NCBI GenBank assembly: GCA_016721385.1
Contig: JADKIE010000001.1
Location: forward strand, 614,501-678,500
Reading direction: 5' to 3'
From: Chitinophagaceae bacterium
Lineage (GTDB): Bacteria > Bacteroidota > Bacteroidia > Chitinophagales > Chitinophagaceae
DNA: 64,000 nucleotides
Below, in pieces: positions 16,830 to 26,028 of the stretch. A program made the position numbers and the translations under genes. Position 1 is the first letter of the stretch, and each line of letters starts with the position of its first letter. The notes under the pieces are model-generated. The model had not been told where the DNA came from. It was given only the letters and a program-made list of their open reading frames with translations, and made no database searches.

Positions 16830-17394
16830 GTTTGATTTAAAAGAGGTGTTTATTAAAGCCTGGGGCTACGAGCCACCTGCCAACTTCAATATTGAAAAAG
16901 CAGCAGCACGTAAGGAGCAAAGCGATTTGGGGCAACCATTTTACGCAAAAGATGCACAAGGCAGGGAGCATTTTTTACCAGTATTTATTAATAATGTTTT
17001 ATTGCCCCTTTGCAGTAATTGGTATTAATACAAAAAAACAATAGTAACTACAGCCATGCCAGAGCGTGGAGGTAGCGTACACGAAATAATAAGTATAGAC
17101 GATTATGCCATAAACATAAAAGGCATATTAATAAACGATAGCAATATTTTTCCTGAAAAGGATGTACTGGAAATACACAAGCTCTTTCAAATAAACAGAA
17201 GCATTGAGTTACGAAACGCTTTAACAGATATATTTTTAAGAGGTGGCATTAAAGAACAAAATAAACCAACCGATCAGTTGCACCAGGTAGTAATTAAGGA
17301 AATTAATTACCCTCCTGTAGCCGGTGTAGAGCATGCCAAGCCTTTTGAAATAACCTGCGAAAGCGATATGATTTTTACTTTAGAAATTGAATAA
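16822..17394 (+). CDS. Baseplate/tail protein, DUF6046-like (two compensating indels)
   Basis: The frame from 16822 (M-P-E-F-D-L-K-E-V-F-I-K-A-W-G-Y) ends at 17028 and the same frame reopens to 17394. The intervening residues read well in the +1 frame (A-V-I-G-I-N-T-K-K). One extra C near 17007 and one missing A in the run near 17034 therefore explain a single gene of about 190 residues. It contains F-Y-A-K-D-A-Q-G-R-E-H-F-L-P-V-F-I and, later, I-N-Y-P-P-V-A-G-V-E. Such proteins lie between tape measure and hub in Bacteroidota contractile phages. It overlaps both neighbours by a few bases. Confidence 0.62.
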
Positions 17395-18421
17395 TGGCAT
17401 TTACACTAAATAGCAATATAACCATTGGGCAGTTTAAAAAGGTAAAGCCAAACGAAGTAAAAATACAGTTAGCCATAAGTAACTATGTTAATACATGCAA
17501 AATTAAATTACCGGCCAGCGCCCATTTGGTTTGCGAAAACAAAGCAGAGAAAACTAATACGGTACAAACGGCACAGCAATTTAAAGAGGGCGATAAAGTA
17601 GTGGTGCAGTTAGGTTACAATGGCATATTAAAAACAGAGTTTACAGGATTTGTAGCCCGAATTAATATTGCCACACCCGTAGAAGTTGAATGTGAAGGGT
17701 ACAGTTACCAATTACGAAAAAAAACACCAGCTCCAAAAACGTTTAAAAAAGCGGAGCTAAAAGAAGTTCTTAAATATATTATTACAGGTACTGATATTGT
17801 TTTGGATGCGGATATCCAAGGCTGTGTGCTAGAGAAAATTGTAATTAATGGCCACAATGGTGTAGAAGTACTGGAGCTGATAAAAAAAACCTTAGGCGAT
17901 TTGGTTTTTATGCACTTCCACAACAATGTTTTGTATGCCGGGCTTACATTTTTAAACCCTCAGCAAACGGTAAAATATCAATTGGGTTGGAATGTGATTA
18001 AAGACAACAATTTAAAACAACGCCAAGCTAAAAATGATAAAATTACCATTGTGTATAAAGGCAAAAAAAAGGATGGTAGCAATGTACAGGCTGTTTTAAA
18101 AAGTAAAGGGCAAAGCAAGGTAATAACAACTGAGGGCGAGGCAGGTAATGGCGGAGAAACAAAAACAATTGTAACCCATAGTGTAACAGATGAAGCCACA
18201 CTAAAAAAAATGGCCGAGGCCAAATTGAAAAATTGAGTTACGACGGGTACGAGGGAAAAATAACATCTTTTTTGCAACCCTTTTGCCAGCATGGATGGAA
18301 AGCAGGATTAACAGATAAAAGCTTTCCTGAAAGAAGTGGCGATTATTTAATAACCAGTGTAGAAGTTACCTATGGCATGAGTGGAGCAAGGCGTACTGTA
18401 GAATTGGGCGAAAAAATATGA
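17394..18421 (+). CDS. Baseplate hub, late control gene D-like protein (frameshifted)
   Basis: The main frame 17394-18236 ends M-A-E-A-K-L-K-N. One more A in the run 18228-18232 joins it to the frame reaching 18421 (L-S-Y-D-G-Y-E-G-K-I-T-S-F). The resulting protein of about 342 residues has the P2 gpD / Mu P-like hub architecture: an N-terminal beta barrel (V-V-V-Q-L-G-Y-N-G), then a LysM-like turn (I-N-G-H-N-G-V-E-V-L-E-L-I-K-K), and a C-terminal barrel that ends with a G-D-Y-L-I-T-S-V-E-V-T-Y motif. The hub forms the trimer to which the spike attaches. Confidence 0.72.
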
Positions 18422-18941
18422 GTGATGAATTAGGCATAATAAAAGAGGAGTTGCACAGGTTTGCAAGTGAACGTGGCCCGGCTTGTTTAATTCAAGCAAA
18501 AGTTCTTTCAATTAATGAAGATGACAGTACCGTAGAAGTTGAACTGGATGGTGGTGCACAAATAGATGATGTGCAGTTGAGGAGTATTGTAAAAACGGGT
18601 AATAAATTAGTTATTTATCCAAAGCAAAACTCTATAGTGCTTATTGCATCTATCCAAAAAAGCGATGAATATTATGTGGCTGCAGTTGAGGAGGTAGAGA
18701 AAATTGTGTTTGTAAAAAACGATTTAACAGCTACCATTACCAATGAAATAAACATTGTTAAAATGGACTAACCTTTAAAATAGCCGATAAGGTAAAAATT
18801 GAAAAAGGAGCCGATAATTTAAAAGATGCATTGGTAAAAATAATTGAAGCAACACAGCAAATTGTGGTTTTACAGGGCAATAACCCCGATTACGGCAAGT
18901 TAACAACGGCATTAAATAAGATTAATAATTTGTTACAATAA
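18418..18941 (+). CDS. Baseplate spike-associated protein (frameshifted)
   Basis: Begins M-S-D-E-L-G-I-I-K-E-E-L-H-R-F-A. Its OB-like part has V-E-V-E-L-D-G-G-A-Q-I-D-D-V-Q-L-R-S and V-L-I-A-S-I-Q-K-S-D. The written frame ends at 18771, but A4 to A5 at 18760-18763 continues it with N-G-L-T-F-K-I-A-D-K-V-K-I-E-K to a stop overlapping the next ATG at 18941. An OB barrel followed by short beta repeats and a helical end fits a gpV/Mu gp45-type spike protein located right after the hub. It starts by a 4-nt overlap with the hub gene. Confidence 0.6.
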
Positions 18942-19183
18942 TGGCTTTAAATAAAGATGTTTTAGGTACAGCATTATACAACAGGCGCAATAGCTTTAAC
19001 AATAAAACTATTGACGAACTGATTGCCGAACACGGAACAATTGAAGCGGCAAGATTAGCCATGTGTAAGGCAGATGCAGATGAAATTATTAACCATTTTA
19101 AAAATAATGCGGTTGTAAATGCAAACACATTTTTTGCACCCGAACATGCAGGCCCAGTAACAGGAACCGGCACAATAACATAA
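18941..19183 (+). CDS. Small conserved baseplate-region protein
   Basis: An 80-residue protein beginning M-A-L-N-K-D-V-L-G-T-A-L-Y-N-R-R, with D-A-D-E-I-I-N-H-F-K-N-N-A-V-V and a Gly/Thr-rich end. I recognise this pattern from the small gene next to the spike in Bacteroidota phages and related contractile systems, but no biochemical role is known to me. Its ATG overlaps the stop of the spike gene, and the next gene starts 2 nt after it, so expression is likely coupled. Confidence 0.6.
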   Translation: MALNKDVLGTALYNRRNSFNNKTIDELIAEHGTIEAARLAMCKADADEIINHFKNNAVVNANTFFAPEHAGPVTGTGTIT

Positions 19184-19184
19184 G

Positions 19185-19464
19185 ATGTTAGATTTTTTAA
19201 TAGATAACGATAACATTAGCCATAGAGGATACCGATTTGGTTATTGGCAGAAGCGATGAACAGCACCAGGAACTTTTGTTAATGACTAACAAAGGCGAAT
19301 GGAAAGAAAAACCAACAATGGCTGTAGGGCTTGCAGGTTATTTAAAGGATGATGATGTTAATGCCGCCTTAGCCGAAATTAAACAGGAGTTTGAACGAGA
19401 TGGAATGGAAGTTAAATACGTAGGTTTTAATAATGATAAAATTGAAATAAATGCTAGTTACTAA
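19185..19464 (+). CDS. Baseplate gp25/W-like or gp46-like small protein (frameshifted)
   Basis: Starts M-L-D-F-L-I-D-N-D-N at 19185, breaks near 19217, and continues in another frame from I-E-D-T-D-L-V-I-G-R to 19464. Removing one C (AGCC to AGC) gives exactly 93 codons. The central motif D-L-V-I-G-R-S-D-E-Q-H-Q-E-L-L-L-M-T-N-K-G-E-W-K-E resembles Mu gp46-type baseplate proteins (D-x-x-L...G...Q-x-x-x-x-x-L...K-G-E-W). These proteins form the baseplate wedge with the J-like protein downstream. Confidence 0.6.
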
Positions 19465-19735
19465 GGTAAATCAAAATATGCTCGACTTAACGGTGCAACA
19501 TACCGGTGATTTGGCTAATTTATTTGCCTTGGCAAAATTAAATGGCATAAGCATTAACCATATTCCCGATGCCGGTAATATGCTACTGCCGGTAGAAATA
19601 ACAGAAAAAAAAACAGTACGTTTTTTTGAACAAATAAATTACGATGTAGTAACCATTGAGCCTTCGTTTACCACACCAATACCACTAACAGGAATTGGAA
19701 GTATGCAAGTAGGCACAACATTTATAGTAAGTTAA
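19451..19735 (+). CDS. Small tail/baseplate protein
   Basis: A 94-residue protein with L-T-V-Q-H-T-G-D-L-A-N-L-F-A-L-A-K-L-N-G-I-S-I, which resembles a LysM-like or gpX-like repeat around residues 13-38 (a D followed by nine residues and N-x-I). This is followed by beta strands and a final G-I-G-S-M-Q-V-G-T. Overlaps with both neighbours (14 nt before, 1 nt after) place it in the baseplate operon. A gpX-like role in tail-end assembly is a reasonable but unproven guess. Confidence 0.5.
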   Translation: MLVTKVNQNMLDLTVQHTGDLANLFALAKLNGISINHIPDAGNMLLPVEITEKKTVRFFEQINYDVVTIEPSFTTPIPLTGIGSMQVGTTFIVS

Positions 19736-20562
19736 TGGCACGAACAATTACCGACATACAACAATCTATTATTGATAATATCAATAGTAATGCTACGCTA
19801 AGTACACAGCTTACCAGCACAAGCGCAACAGCATTATGGCGTTTGTGGGCATATATAATAGCCGTAAGTATTTGGGCTTTAGAAAATTTATTTGATTTTT
19901 TTAAAAGCGATGTGGATGAAACAATTGCTGCTATGAAGCCACATAGTTTACGTTGGTATGCCGAGAAAGCAAAGCTTTTTCAGTATGGATATAGTTTACC
20001 TGCCGATACAGATGTTTACGATAATACAGCAATTGATCCTGCATTAATTGAAGCCAGCAAAATAGTTGATTATGCCGCTGTGGTAGAGCAGCAAAGAGGG
20101 TTACGCATAAAAGTAGCACAGGATAATGGTACCGATTTAGAAGCATTGATTACAGCAGAGCTAAACGCTTTTAAAGCCTACATGGAACGTATAAAAGATG
20201 CCGGCGTAAAACTTACTATTACCAGCGGAGATGCTGATTTGTTAAAGTTGAGCTTAACTATTAAATACGATGCCCTTGTATTGTTGCCTACAGGTGGCCG
20301 TATTGATGGCACCAGTGCAGCACCTGTAAAAGATGCCATTAAAACCTATTTAAAAAACTTACCCTTTAATGGCATACTTAGCACCATGAAATTGATTGAT
20401 GCTATACAAGCTGTGGAAGGTGTAAAAGATTTAAGTGTAAATAATATACAGGCAAAATATGGCGCTTTACCCTTTTCTGCAATAAATATTACCTACACAC
20501 CCGATGCAGGTTATTTAAGGGCAGAAGATGCCGATTTAACAATAATATACGAAGCAGGATAA
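19735..20562 (+). CDS. Baseplate J-like protein
   Basis: A 275-residue protein starting M-A-R-T-I-T-D-I-Q-Q-S-I-I-D-N-I. Hydrophobic helices around residues 30-60 (A-L-W-R-L-W-A-Y-I-I-A-V-S-I-W) are followed by W-Y-A-E-K-A-K-L-F-Q-Y-G. Its C-terminal half has the P2 J / Mu gp47 pattern P-V-K-D-A-I-K-T-Y-L-K-N-L-P-F-N-G, L-I-D-A-I-Q-A-V-E-G-V-K-D-L. J-like wedge proteins surround the hub and transmit the contraction signal. The frame is intact, and the stop overlaps the next ATG. Confidence 0.75.
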   Translation: MARTITDIQQSIIDNINSNATLSTQLTSTSATALWRLWAYIIAVSIWALENLFDFFKSDVDETIAAMKPHSLRWYAEKAKLFQYGYSLPADTDVYDNTAIDPALIEASKIVDYAAVVEQQRGLRIKVAQDNGTDLEALITAELNAFKAYMERIKDAGVKLTITSGDADLLKLSLTIKYDALVLLPTGGRIDGTSAAPVKDAIKTYLKNLPFNGILSTMKLIDAIQAVEGVKDLSVNNIQAKYGALPFSAINITYTPDAGYLRAEDADLTIIYEAG

Positions 20563-21053
20563 TGACACCGGAGCAAACATACAATATTGATTTTAGCAAG
20601 CTTACAAGATGGCTTTTACCATCCTTTGTGCGTAAGCCTAAAATGATGTATTGGATGCTTGCACTGGCAACACCTGTTATTGTTTTATATGGCGATTTTA
20701 AAAGGTATCGTAAAACAAAACAATACCAGCTTTTAATAACACCACAGGTTTGTTATTTAGAAAAAATGTTGAATGATACGTTTGACTTTACACTAAGGCG
20801 TATAAGAATAGTAGATGCTATTTGGTATCCGGCAACCAACATTTTTACAATATCCGAAAGCAAACCAGTGGCTGTTTATACAAGTGGAGAGGGCGCCCCA
20901 TTAATAATTTATACAGATGGTGAGGCTGGGTTGTTTCAAGATGACTTTATTGTTGAAGTGCCGGCAGCACTTGTTTTTGATGAAAACCAAATGAAAGCAA
21001 ATATTAATATTTATAAACTGGCAGGCACAAAATATAAAATACAAACAGTATAA
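20562..21053 (+). CDS. Baseplate/tail protein downstream of J
   Basis: A 163-residue protein. Its N-terminal segment L-L-P-S-F-V-R-K-P-K-M-M-Y-W-M-L-A-L-A-T-P is characteristic of a conserved gene following the J-like gene in Bacteroidota phages. It continues R-Y-R-K-T-K-Q-Y-Q-L-L-I-T-P-Q-V-C-Y-L-E-K and has a C-terminal beta part (P-A-A-L-V-F-D-E-N). It occupies the place of Mu gp48 / P2 I, which links wedge to fibre. No direct sequence motif of those proteins is visible to me. Confidence 0.58.
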   Translation: MTPEQTYNIDFSKLTRWLLPSFVRKPKMMYWMLALATPVIVLYGDFKRYRKTKQYQLLITPQVCYLEKMLNDTFDFTLRRIRIVDAIWYPATNIFTISESKPVAVYTSGEGAPLIIYTDGEAGLFQDDFIVEVPAALVFDENQMKANINIYKLAGTKYKIQTV

Positions 21054-21834
21054 TGAACAAGCAAATTGATTTAACAAATTTAGGTGGCTATCCATTTACA
21101 CAGGATACTTTAAAGTTTTTGCAGGAGAGCTATACAGTGGCTTTATCGGCAATAGCCAAGCTTTGCGGAAGTAAATCAATATTATTTGGTTGCGAAATTG
21201 TAGCACTTAATGTTACGGCAGGATGGATAAGTTACAATGGTGAATTATTGCCTTTTGCAGGTGGCACACTTGGTGCAGGTGGCATAAAAATTATTACAAA
21301 TACCACTGCTTTAATATTTGATGACGCAAGTGTGCATGATGTGCTTTTGAAAAAATTGCTGTTTTGGGTACACCCGAAGATTTTAATTACAGTGAGCTAA
21401 CCACACTTTTAGAGCTGCAAAATGTTTGGCTACCCGGCGATATAAAAGAAAAATATGTAGATGCTGTTTACGAAGCTGCCAATTTTGATATAGATGGTTA
21501 TGGCATTAACAAAGAAAAGGGCTGGCGAAAATTAAGCAGTGTGTATGCTAATAGTGCTGGAGCTGTAACGGTAAATAAAAAAGATGGTGATACCGAATTT
21601 GGTATAGTTGGCAACAATGGAGGCACAAAAACAAATACCCTTTTGCCAGCCAACTTGCCAAGCTTGCCAAATACGCAAGGCATAGTTAAGATAGATGGTG
21701 TTGATACATTTACAAGTGGCGATAGCAGTGCAGGTGAGTTTAACAATAAAACCATGCAGGCTTGGCCCGGCACAAGCACACCTGTTAATAACCTGCAACC
21801 ATACTTTGTTGTACTTAAATTAATAAAATTATAA
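21053..21834 (+). CDS. Tail fibre/collar-like protein (frameshifted)
   Basis: Two frames, 21053-21400 and 21364-21834, join by adding an A to the run 21350-21355, giving L-L-K-K-I-A-V-L-G-T-P-E-D-F. The protein is about 260 residues. Its N terminus (I-D-L-T-N-L-G-G-Y-P-F-T-Q-D-T-L) is typical of baseplate-attached fibre proteins. The C terminus (N-T-L-L-P-A-N-L-P followed by A-W-P-G-T-S-T-P-V-N-N-L-Q-P-Y-F) resembles phage tail-collar/receptor-tip domains, where N-L-x-P-Y-x closes the fold. Confidence 0.62.
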
Positions 21835-22259
21835 TGGCTAATAAAGACACCGTTAAGCAATGGTTTGAAACCGGGGATTTACCAACACAAGCCCAATTTT
21901 ACCAAAAATTTGATTGGTTGCGCTGGCAGGATGAAAAGATTGTCTTTGCCGATTTATCGCCGGAGCTACAAGCACATATAACAGCCATAAGTGGTGTGCT
22001 GGAATTTGACGGCGCAGTACATAGCTGGACTTTCCCTGCTGGTACATTAATAGATAGAGTGGTTGTTATTGATGCTACCGATATAAACTTTAGTATGGGT
22101 ACCACATTGGGTGGTACAAATATTTTTGATAATGCACTTGTAGAGGTTGCAGATACGCAAACAGGCATTTTAACCAGCCCTTATTACTGTGTGGATGAAA
22201 CAACTATTTATTGGAGTGGCAACGGGGTTAATTCAAAAATAAAAATATATAAATCATAA
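21834..22259 (+). CDS. Tail fibre-associated protein
   Basis: A 141-residue protein beginning M-A-N-K-D-T-V-K-Q-W-F-E-T-G-D-L-P-T-Q-A, then Q-F-Y-Q-K-F-D-W-L-R-W-Q-D-E-K-I. This is a short N-terminal domain repeatedly found in fibre genes of Bacteroidota phages, and here it is followed by a beta-sandwich-like C terminus. The ATG overlaps the stop of the preceding fibre gene. It is probably an adaptor or short fibre; the specific partner cannot be seen. Confidence 0.52.
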   Translation: MANKDTVKQWFETGDLPTQAQFYQKFDWLRWQDEKIVFADLSPELQAHITAISGVLEFDGAVHSWTFPAGTLIDRVVVIDATDINFSMGTTLGGTNIFDNALVEVADTQTGILTSPYYCVDETTIYWSGNGVNSKIKIYKS

Positions 22260-22262
22260 AAA

Positions 22263-24238
22263 ATGAAAAAAGTACTTATAGCAATTGTTTTTTATTAAGC
22301 AGTTTTTTGTCAATAGGGCAATTGTTAAAAACGGGGATTTGGTGGCTAAAAAAAGTGTTACTATAGGAAATGCAACCCTCTGCTGCGTATAAATTAAATG
22401 TGATTGGTAACGCAAAATATCCGACAGTTTAGATGTATCAAAATTATCGGGTACAGGAAATTTTATATAAATAGAAATGGAAAATTTTATTAAAATACGA
22501 TAGTACAAAAAACAATCTATCGTTTGGTTATGGTGCAATGGATGCTAATATGGGCGTAACAAATATTGCTATTTGTAAAGGTGCTATGTCGTTAACATCA
22601 GGAACCTCTGCACATAAAATTAATAATATAGCAATTGGCGATAGTAGTTTAGCTTATTTAACAGGTGCTATTAATAAAGGCAGAGATAATGTTGCTATAG
22701 GCATTTCCGCACTTAAAAAAACTACAAATGGTGCAAATAATGTAAGTATAGGTTCAGGCAGTTTAAGTTATAATACAACAGGTAATCATAATACAGCTAT
22801 AGGATATACAGCATTGGGCTCAGGTTTTAAAAGTACTAATAATACTGCTATAGGTAGCTCTGCTTTAGCAAATGTTGGCGGTGTTATGAATGTTACTGAC
22901 ATTGAAGCAGGTATAACATACGAAATAGTTACAATTGGAACAACTGATTTTACATTGATAGGTGCAGCTTCCAATACAGTTGGTATTTCTTTTACAGCAT
23001 CGGGTATTGGATCAGGCACAGGAACTGTTTTATCTATTTCAGGTTCTAATACAAGTATTGGATTTTCATCTGCATCAACGTTAGGATCGGGCTTGTTAAA
23101 CACCTTAGTAGGAGCTAACATAAGTTTAGGTTTATCGGGCAGGTACAATACTGTAATTGGTGCAGGTGTTGTATTACCAAGCCGGTCGTATAAAACCATT
23201 GCTATAGGTAATGGAAATGGAGAGGTTAAGTTACAAATTAATGAGTTTGGTGCTGTAGCTGTAAATGGCAATTATGGTACCACAGGGCAAGTGTTAATTA
23301 GTAATTCAAGTACAGGTGCAGCTACATGGGCTACTTTAGATACCAATGGTATTATTGTGGGCAATGCCGATAGTTCAATCTATACAACTAACGGAAAATA
23401 TACAACATTAAGTGAAAGACGAATTAATCAAAACGGTTACTCTACCTTATTTGATAGTGGGCAGTTTAAGATTTTAGATACAGCCAGCACCACAACAAAT
23501 GGTTTGTATGGTGGCTCTTATTTATTGGGTAAAGGCGGTTTATCGTTAATGAATTATGATAGTATTACAACAGCACAAATTTACAATGACGGCAGCAAAA
23601 TTGAATTAGGTGTAAAAGATAGAAATAATTTAGATACTAATAATGTTTTAAGAATTGATGGTGCAGGGTTTAATTTTACAAAAGGAAATGTAAAAATAGG
23701 TGACTCTTTAAAATTTTACGATGCAGCTAACGATTGGTTCAATAGCATATACTCAGGTGATGCAGCTATTGGCATGAGTACTCCTTCTATTGGAGAGCTA
23801 CTGTTAATAGAACCCGGAAATTTACATTTGTATAACTCAGGTGGTTTTAGAACGATTATATATTCTGGATTAGCAACACCAAGATACGTAACACTTCAAG
23901 ATGCGTCAGGTACAGTAGCGTACTTATCTGATATAAATCCTCATTTAAGAAAATTTGTATCTACTATTATAACAGCTACTAATGCCAATGTTACTGCTGC
24001 CGCAGGAGTAGGTTATAGATTACCGGCAGGTACTTTAACAGCTAACCGAAATTTTGATATAAGTGCATTAAACACCGCTGGTGATTACATTGAAATTTAC
24101 AATGATGAAGTTGCTTTTACATGGAATGTAACCGGTGCCTCGTTGTATAAAGCAGATGGCACTACACTTGCATCCTTACAGGCGCAAACAAGGTATATGA
24201 TACGTTTTGATGGAAGTAAAATTATAATTGTAAAGTAG
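22263..24238 (+). CDS. Large tail fibre with YadA-like beta-roll repeats (5' part broken by several indels)
   Basis: The clean frame is 22538-24238 (566 residues). Upstream, from ATG 22263, pieces in shifting frames read M-K-K-V-L-I-A-I-V-F, L-L-S-S-F-L-S-I-G-Q and N-V-I-G-N-A-K-Y, suggesting a signal-peptide-like start and at least four indels before 22510. Residues about 20-120 of the clean frame carry repeats of N-T-A-I-G-[YS]-[TS]-A-L, the left-handed beta-roll head repeat of trimeric adhesins. A widespread phage fibre module follows (T-D-F-T-L-I-G-A-A-S-N-T-V-G). The C terminus has a trimerising, strand-rich tip ending R-F-D-G-S-K-I-I-I-V-K. Receptor binding is the likely role. Confidence 0.65.
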
Positions 24239-24239
24239 T

Positions 24240-25246
24240 ATGAGGTATTTAATAAATATTAACGAGCAAAAAGCTAAAGAATTATTGGGCAGGGTATATG
24301 TTGATGCCAATACAACATTGGCGCAAGATATTGTTATTACCAAAAGCCATAACCTTGCTTTTGATAAAATAGAGTTTTGCTCATTGGATATTAATGAGCA
24401 GGAAAAGAAAATTTTAATTGCTAATGGCTATACCTTATCATCCGACGAAAAGAAGAAATGCACACTATTGGCAGGTGATTACATAAAACGCCAATCGAAC
24501 ACCCGAAAATTAGAGTTGCTAAACGTTACCGGAAGGGATGTAAAATTGGAGATTTAGATACCGGCAGAAACGATGTGTTGGGCTTATCTTTTTCAAACAA
24601 TTTTAATTTTGCAGATGCCAATCCGGGAGTGTTGGATAATTTTAATCATGGCACAATGGTAACATCTGTAATAAAAAGTTTGGTAGGCTCACACAAAGGT
24701 GTGGTTAATGATGTTGATTTTTATACAATAAAAGTTGTGGACGATGCAGGGGGTATTACCATTACCTCATTTGCGGCTGGTGTTAATCAGGCCATAACAT
24801 CAGGCTTAGATTGTTTAGTAATGCCGCTGCAATTTGATGATGCAACCGTTCAGTCTTTAATAAATTCTTTATTAGATAATAATTGTATTCCCTTTTGCTC
24901 AGCAGGTAATGCAAGCGGAGGGTCGGTATCAACAGTAGTATCGCCGGCATCTAAAATGAATGCGGTAGCTGTAGGAGCTGTAAAAGAAGATAATTCCTAT
25001 CATTATACTAATTTATTGGGCGTAACATTTGTTTGTGGCGGTTACGGCCAAAATGTAGTTAATAATGCAGGTGGTGTGCAATTAGCTTATGGCACTTCGT
25101 TTAGTGCGCCAACGGCAGCAGGCATATTTGCAGGCCATAAAGAAATTTCGGGATTATTAGATAACAAAAAAGTGGTACAAAAAATGAAAAATAGCTGCAA
25201 AAAGCATGAGCCATCTTTATTTGGTTATGGCATTTTGCAAGCATAA
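24240..25246 (+). CDS. Phage-encoded subtilisin-like serine protease, S8 (frameshifted)
   Basis: The frame 24240-24557 supplies an N-terminal domain. Adding one A to the run 24542-24545 continues it as V-K-I-G-D-L-D-T-G-R-N-D-V into the frame ending at 25246. The assembled protein of about 335 residues has the subtilase triad: Asp in D-L-D-T-G, His in N-F-N-H-G-T-M-V-T-S, and Ser in Y-G-T-S-F-S-A-P-T-A-A-G. The oxyanion Asn region is C-S-A-G-N-A-S. The first 100 residues could be a pro-domain. It sits between fibre genes, so it may be a tail-associated protease that trims fibres or attacks host surface proteins. No signal peptide is evident. Confidence 0.75.
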
Positions 25247-25252
25247 TTAAAC

Positions 25253-25438
25253 ATGAAAGACAAAGCCTTTAATATTGAACATTTAGCACCCGGCTCACAA
25301 TTTTGTTTTGCCGGTAGCAAAGAAGTTTTTACGCTAAAAACAATAGACAGCACCGAGGTAAAAGGCATTGCAAAAGTGAAAGTAACATATTGCAGAACTA
25401 AGATAATAAGCCGTAGTAAAAAAGTGTTTTTAAAATGA
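25253..25438 (+). CDS. Small hypothetical protein
   Basis: A 61-residue protein, M-K-D-K-A-F-N-I-E-H-L-A-P-G-S-Q-F, predicted to be mostly beta. Two cysteines lie in F-C-F and Y-C-R, and the tail is basic. It lies 6 nt after the protease and overlaps the next gene by 4 nt. No family is recognised. Its place between a protease and a short baseplate-like gene suggests a virion-accessory or protease-associated role, but this is only context. Confidence 0.5.
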   Translation: MKDKAFNIEHLAPGSQFCFAGSKEVFTLKTIDSTEVKGIAKVKVTYCRTKIISRSKKVFLK

Positions 25439-25778
25439 TTATAAATTTAGATACAGCGCAAAAGGTTGACTTTAAAAATCAACGCCGGTTATTTGATTTT
25501 ACGCTAAAATTCAGGCGTAAAACAGCCGAGGGTGTAGTAATTGATATTACCGGCTGGAAGTACGAAATGCTTATTTATAAAGGTGTAGCCAGTGCAACAC
25601 CACCACTGTTAAAAATAGATGATACAAACTTTTTAACAGTAGTGAGCAATCAGGTAATAATTGAAGTACCTGGTGCAGAGTTAACTTTAGCAGTTGGCAG
25701 CTATAATTATTTAATAAAAAGAACAAAGACGGAAATACCGAGCCTGTAATGAGCGGCACTTTTACAACTATAGATTAA
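25435..25778 (+). CDS. Small baseplate/fibre-adaptor-like protein (frameshifted)
   Basis: Starts M-I-I-N-L-D-T-A-Q-K-V-D-F. The written frame ends at 25749, while A3 to A4 at about 25725-25727 restores K-D-G-N-T-E-P-V-M-S-G-T-F-T-T-I-D and a stop at 25778. The content is a beta-sandwich pattern (F-D-F-T-L-K-F-R-R-K, I-T-G-W-K-Y-E-M-L-I-Y) reminiscent of the N-terminal domain of BppU-like adaptor proteins in other phages. The next gene starts 2 nt later. Adaptor function is inferred. Confidence 0.52.
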
Positions 25779-25779
25779 T

Positions 25780-26019
25780 ATGGCAACCGAAATTTTAGAA
25801 ATAGAAACAAACACCATTGGCGATACAGAGGTAGAGCATAGTAGTTGTATTGTAGAGATGGAAACGGTTGTTGCAGATAATAGTATTGTGGAGGTTATTT
25901 ATGAGCAGGGCGATTCAGGATTAAGCGCCTACGAAATTGCAGTTGCAAACGGGTTTATAGGAACCGAGGTTGAATGGCTTGCAAGTTTAACAAATATTGA
26001 TGGAGGGATAATTTTTTAA
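25780..26019 (+). CDS. Short fibre-tip linker protein
   Basis: A 79-residue acidic protein whose C-terminal half reads S-A-Y-E-I-A-V-A-N-G-F-I-G-T-E-V-E-W-L-A. This motif is very common in phage fibres, usually next to collagen-like or fibre N-terminal parts. The N-terminal half is a beta-rich repeat of E-I-E-T and V-E-M-E-T. It lies between two fibre-type genes with spacings of 1 and 9 nt. It probably links or oligomerises a fibre. Confidence 0.6.
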   Translation: MATEILEIETNTIGDTEVEHSSCIVEMETVVADNSIVEVIYEQGDSGLSAYEIAVANGFIGTEVEWLASLTNIDGGIIF

Positions 26020-26028
26020 AAAATAATT

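Noticed and set aside
22786..23271. Open frame on - (161 codons) opposite the fibre repeats
   Set aside because: Its composition mirrors the Gly/Ala/Thr-rich fibre repeats on +. It shows no domain and has no independent promoter or neighbours.
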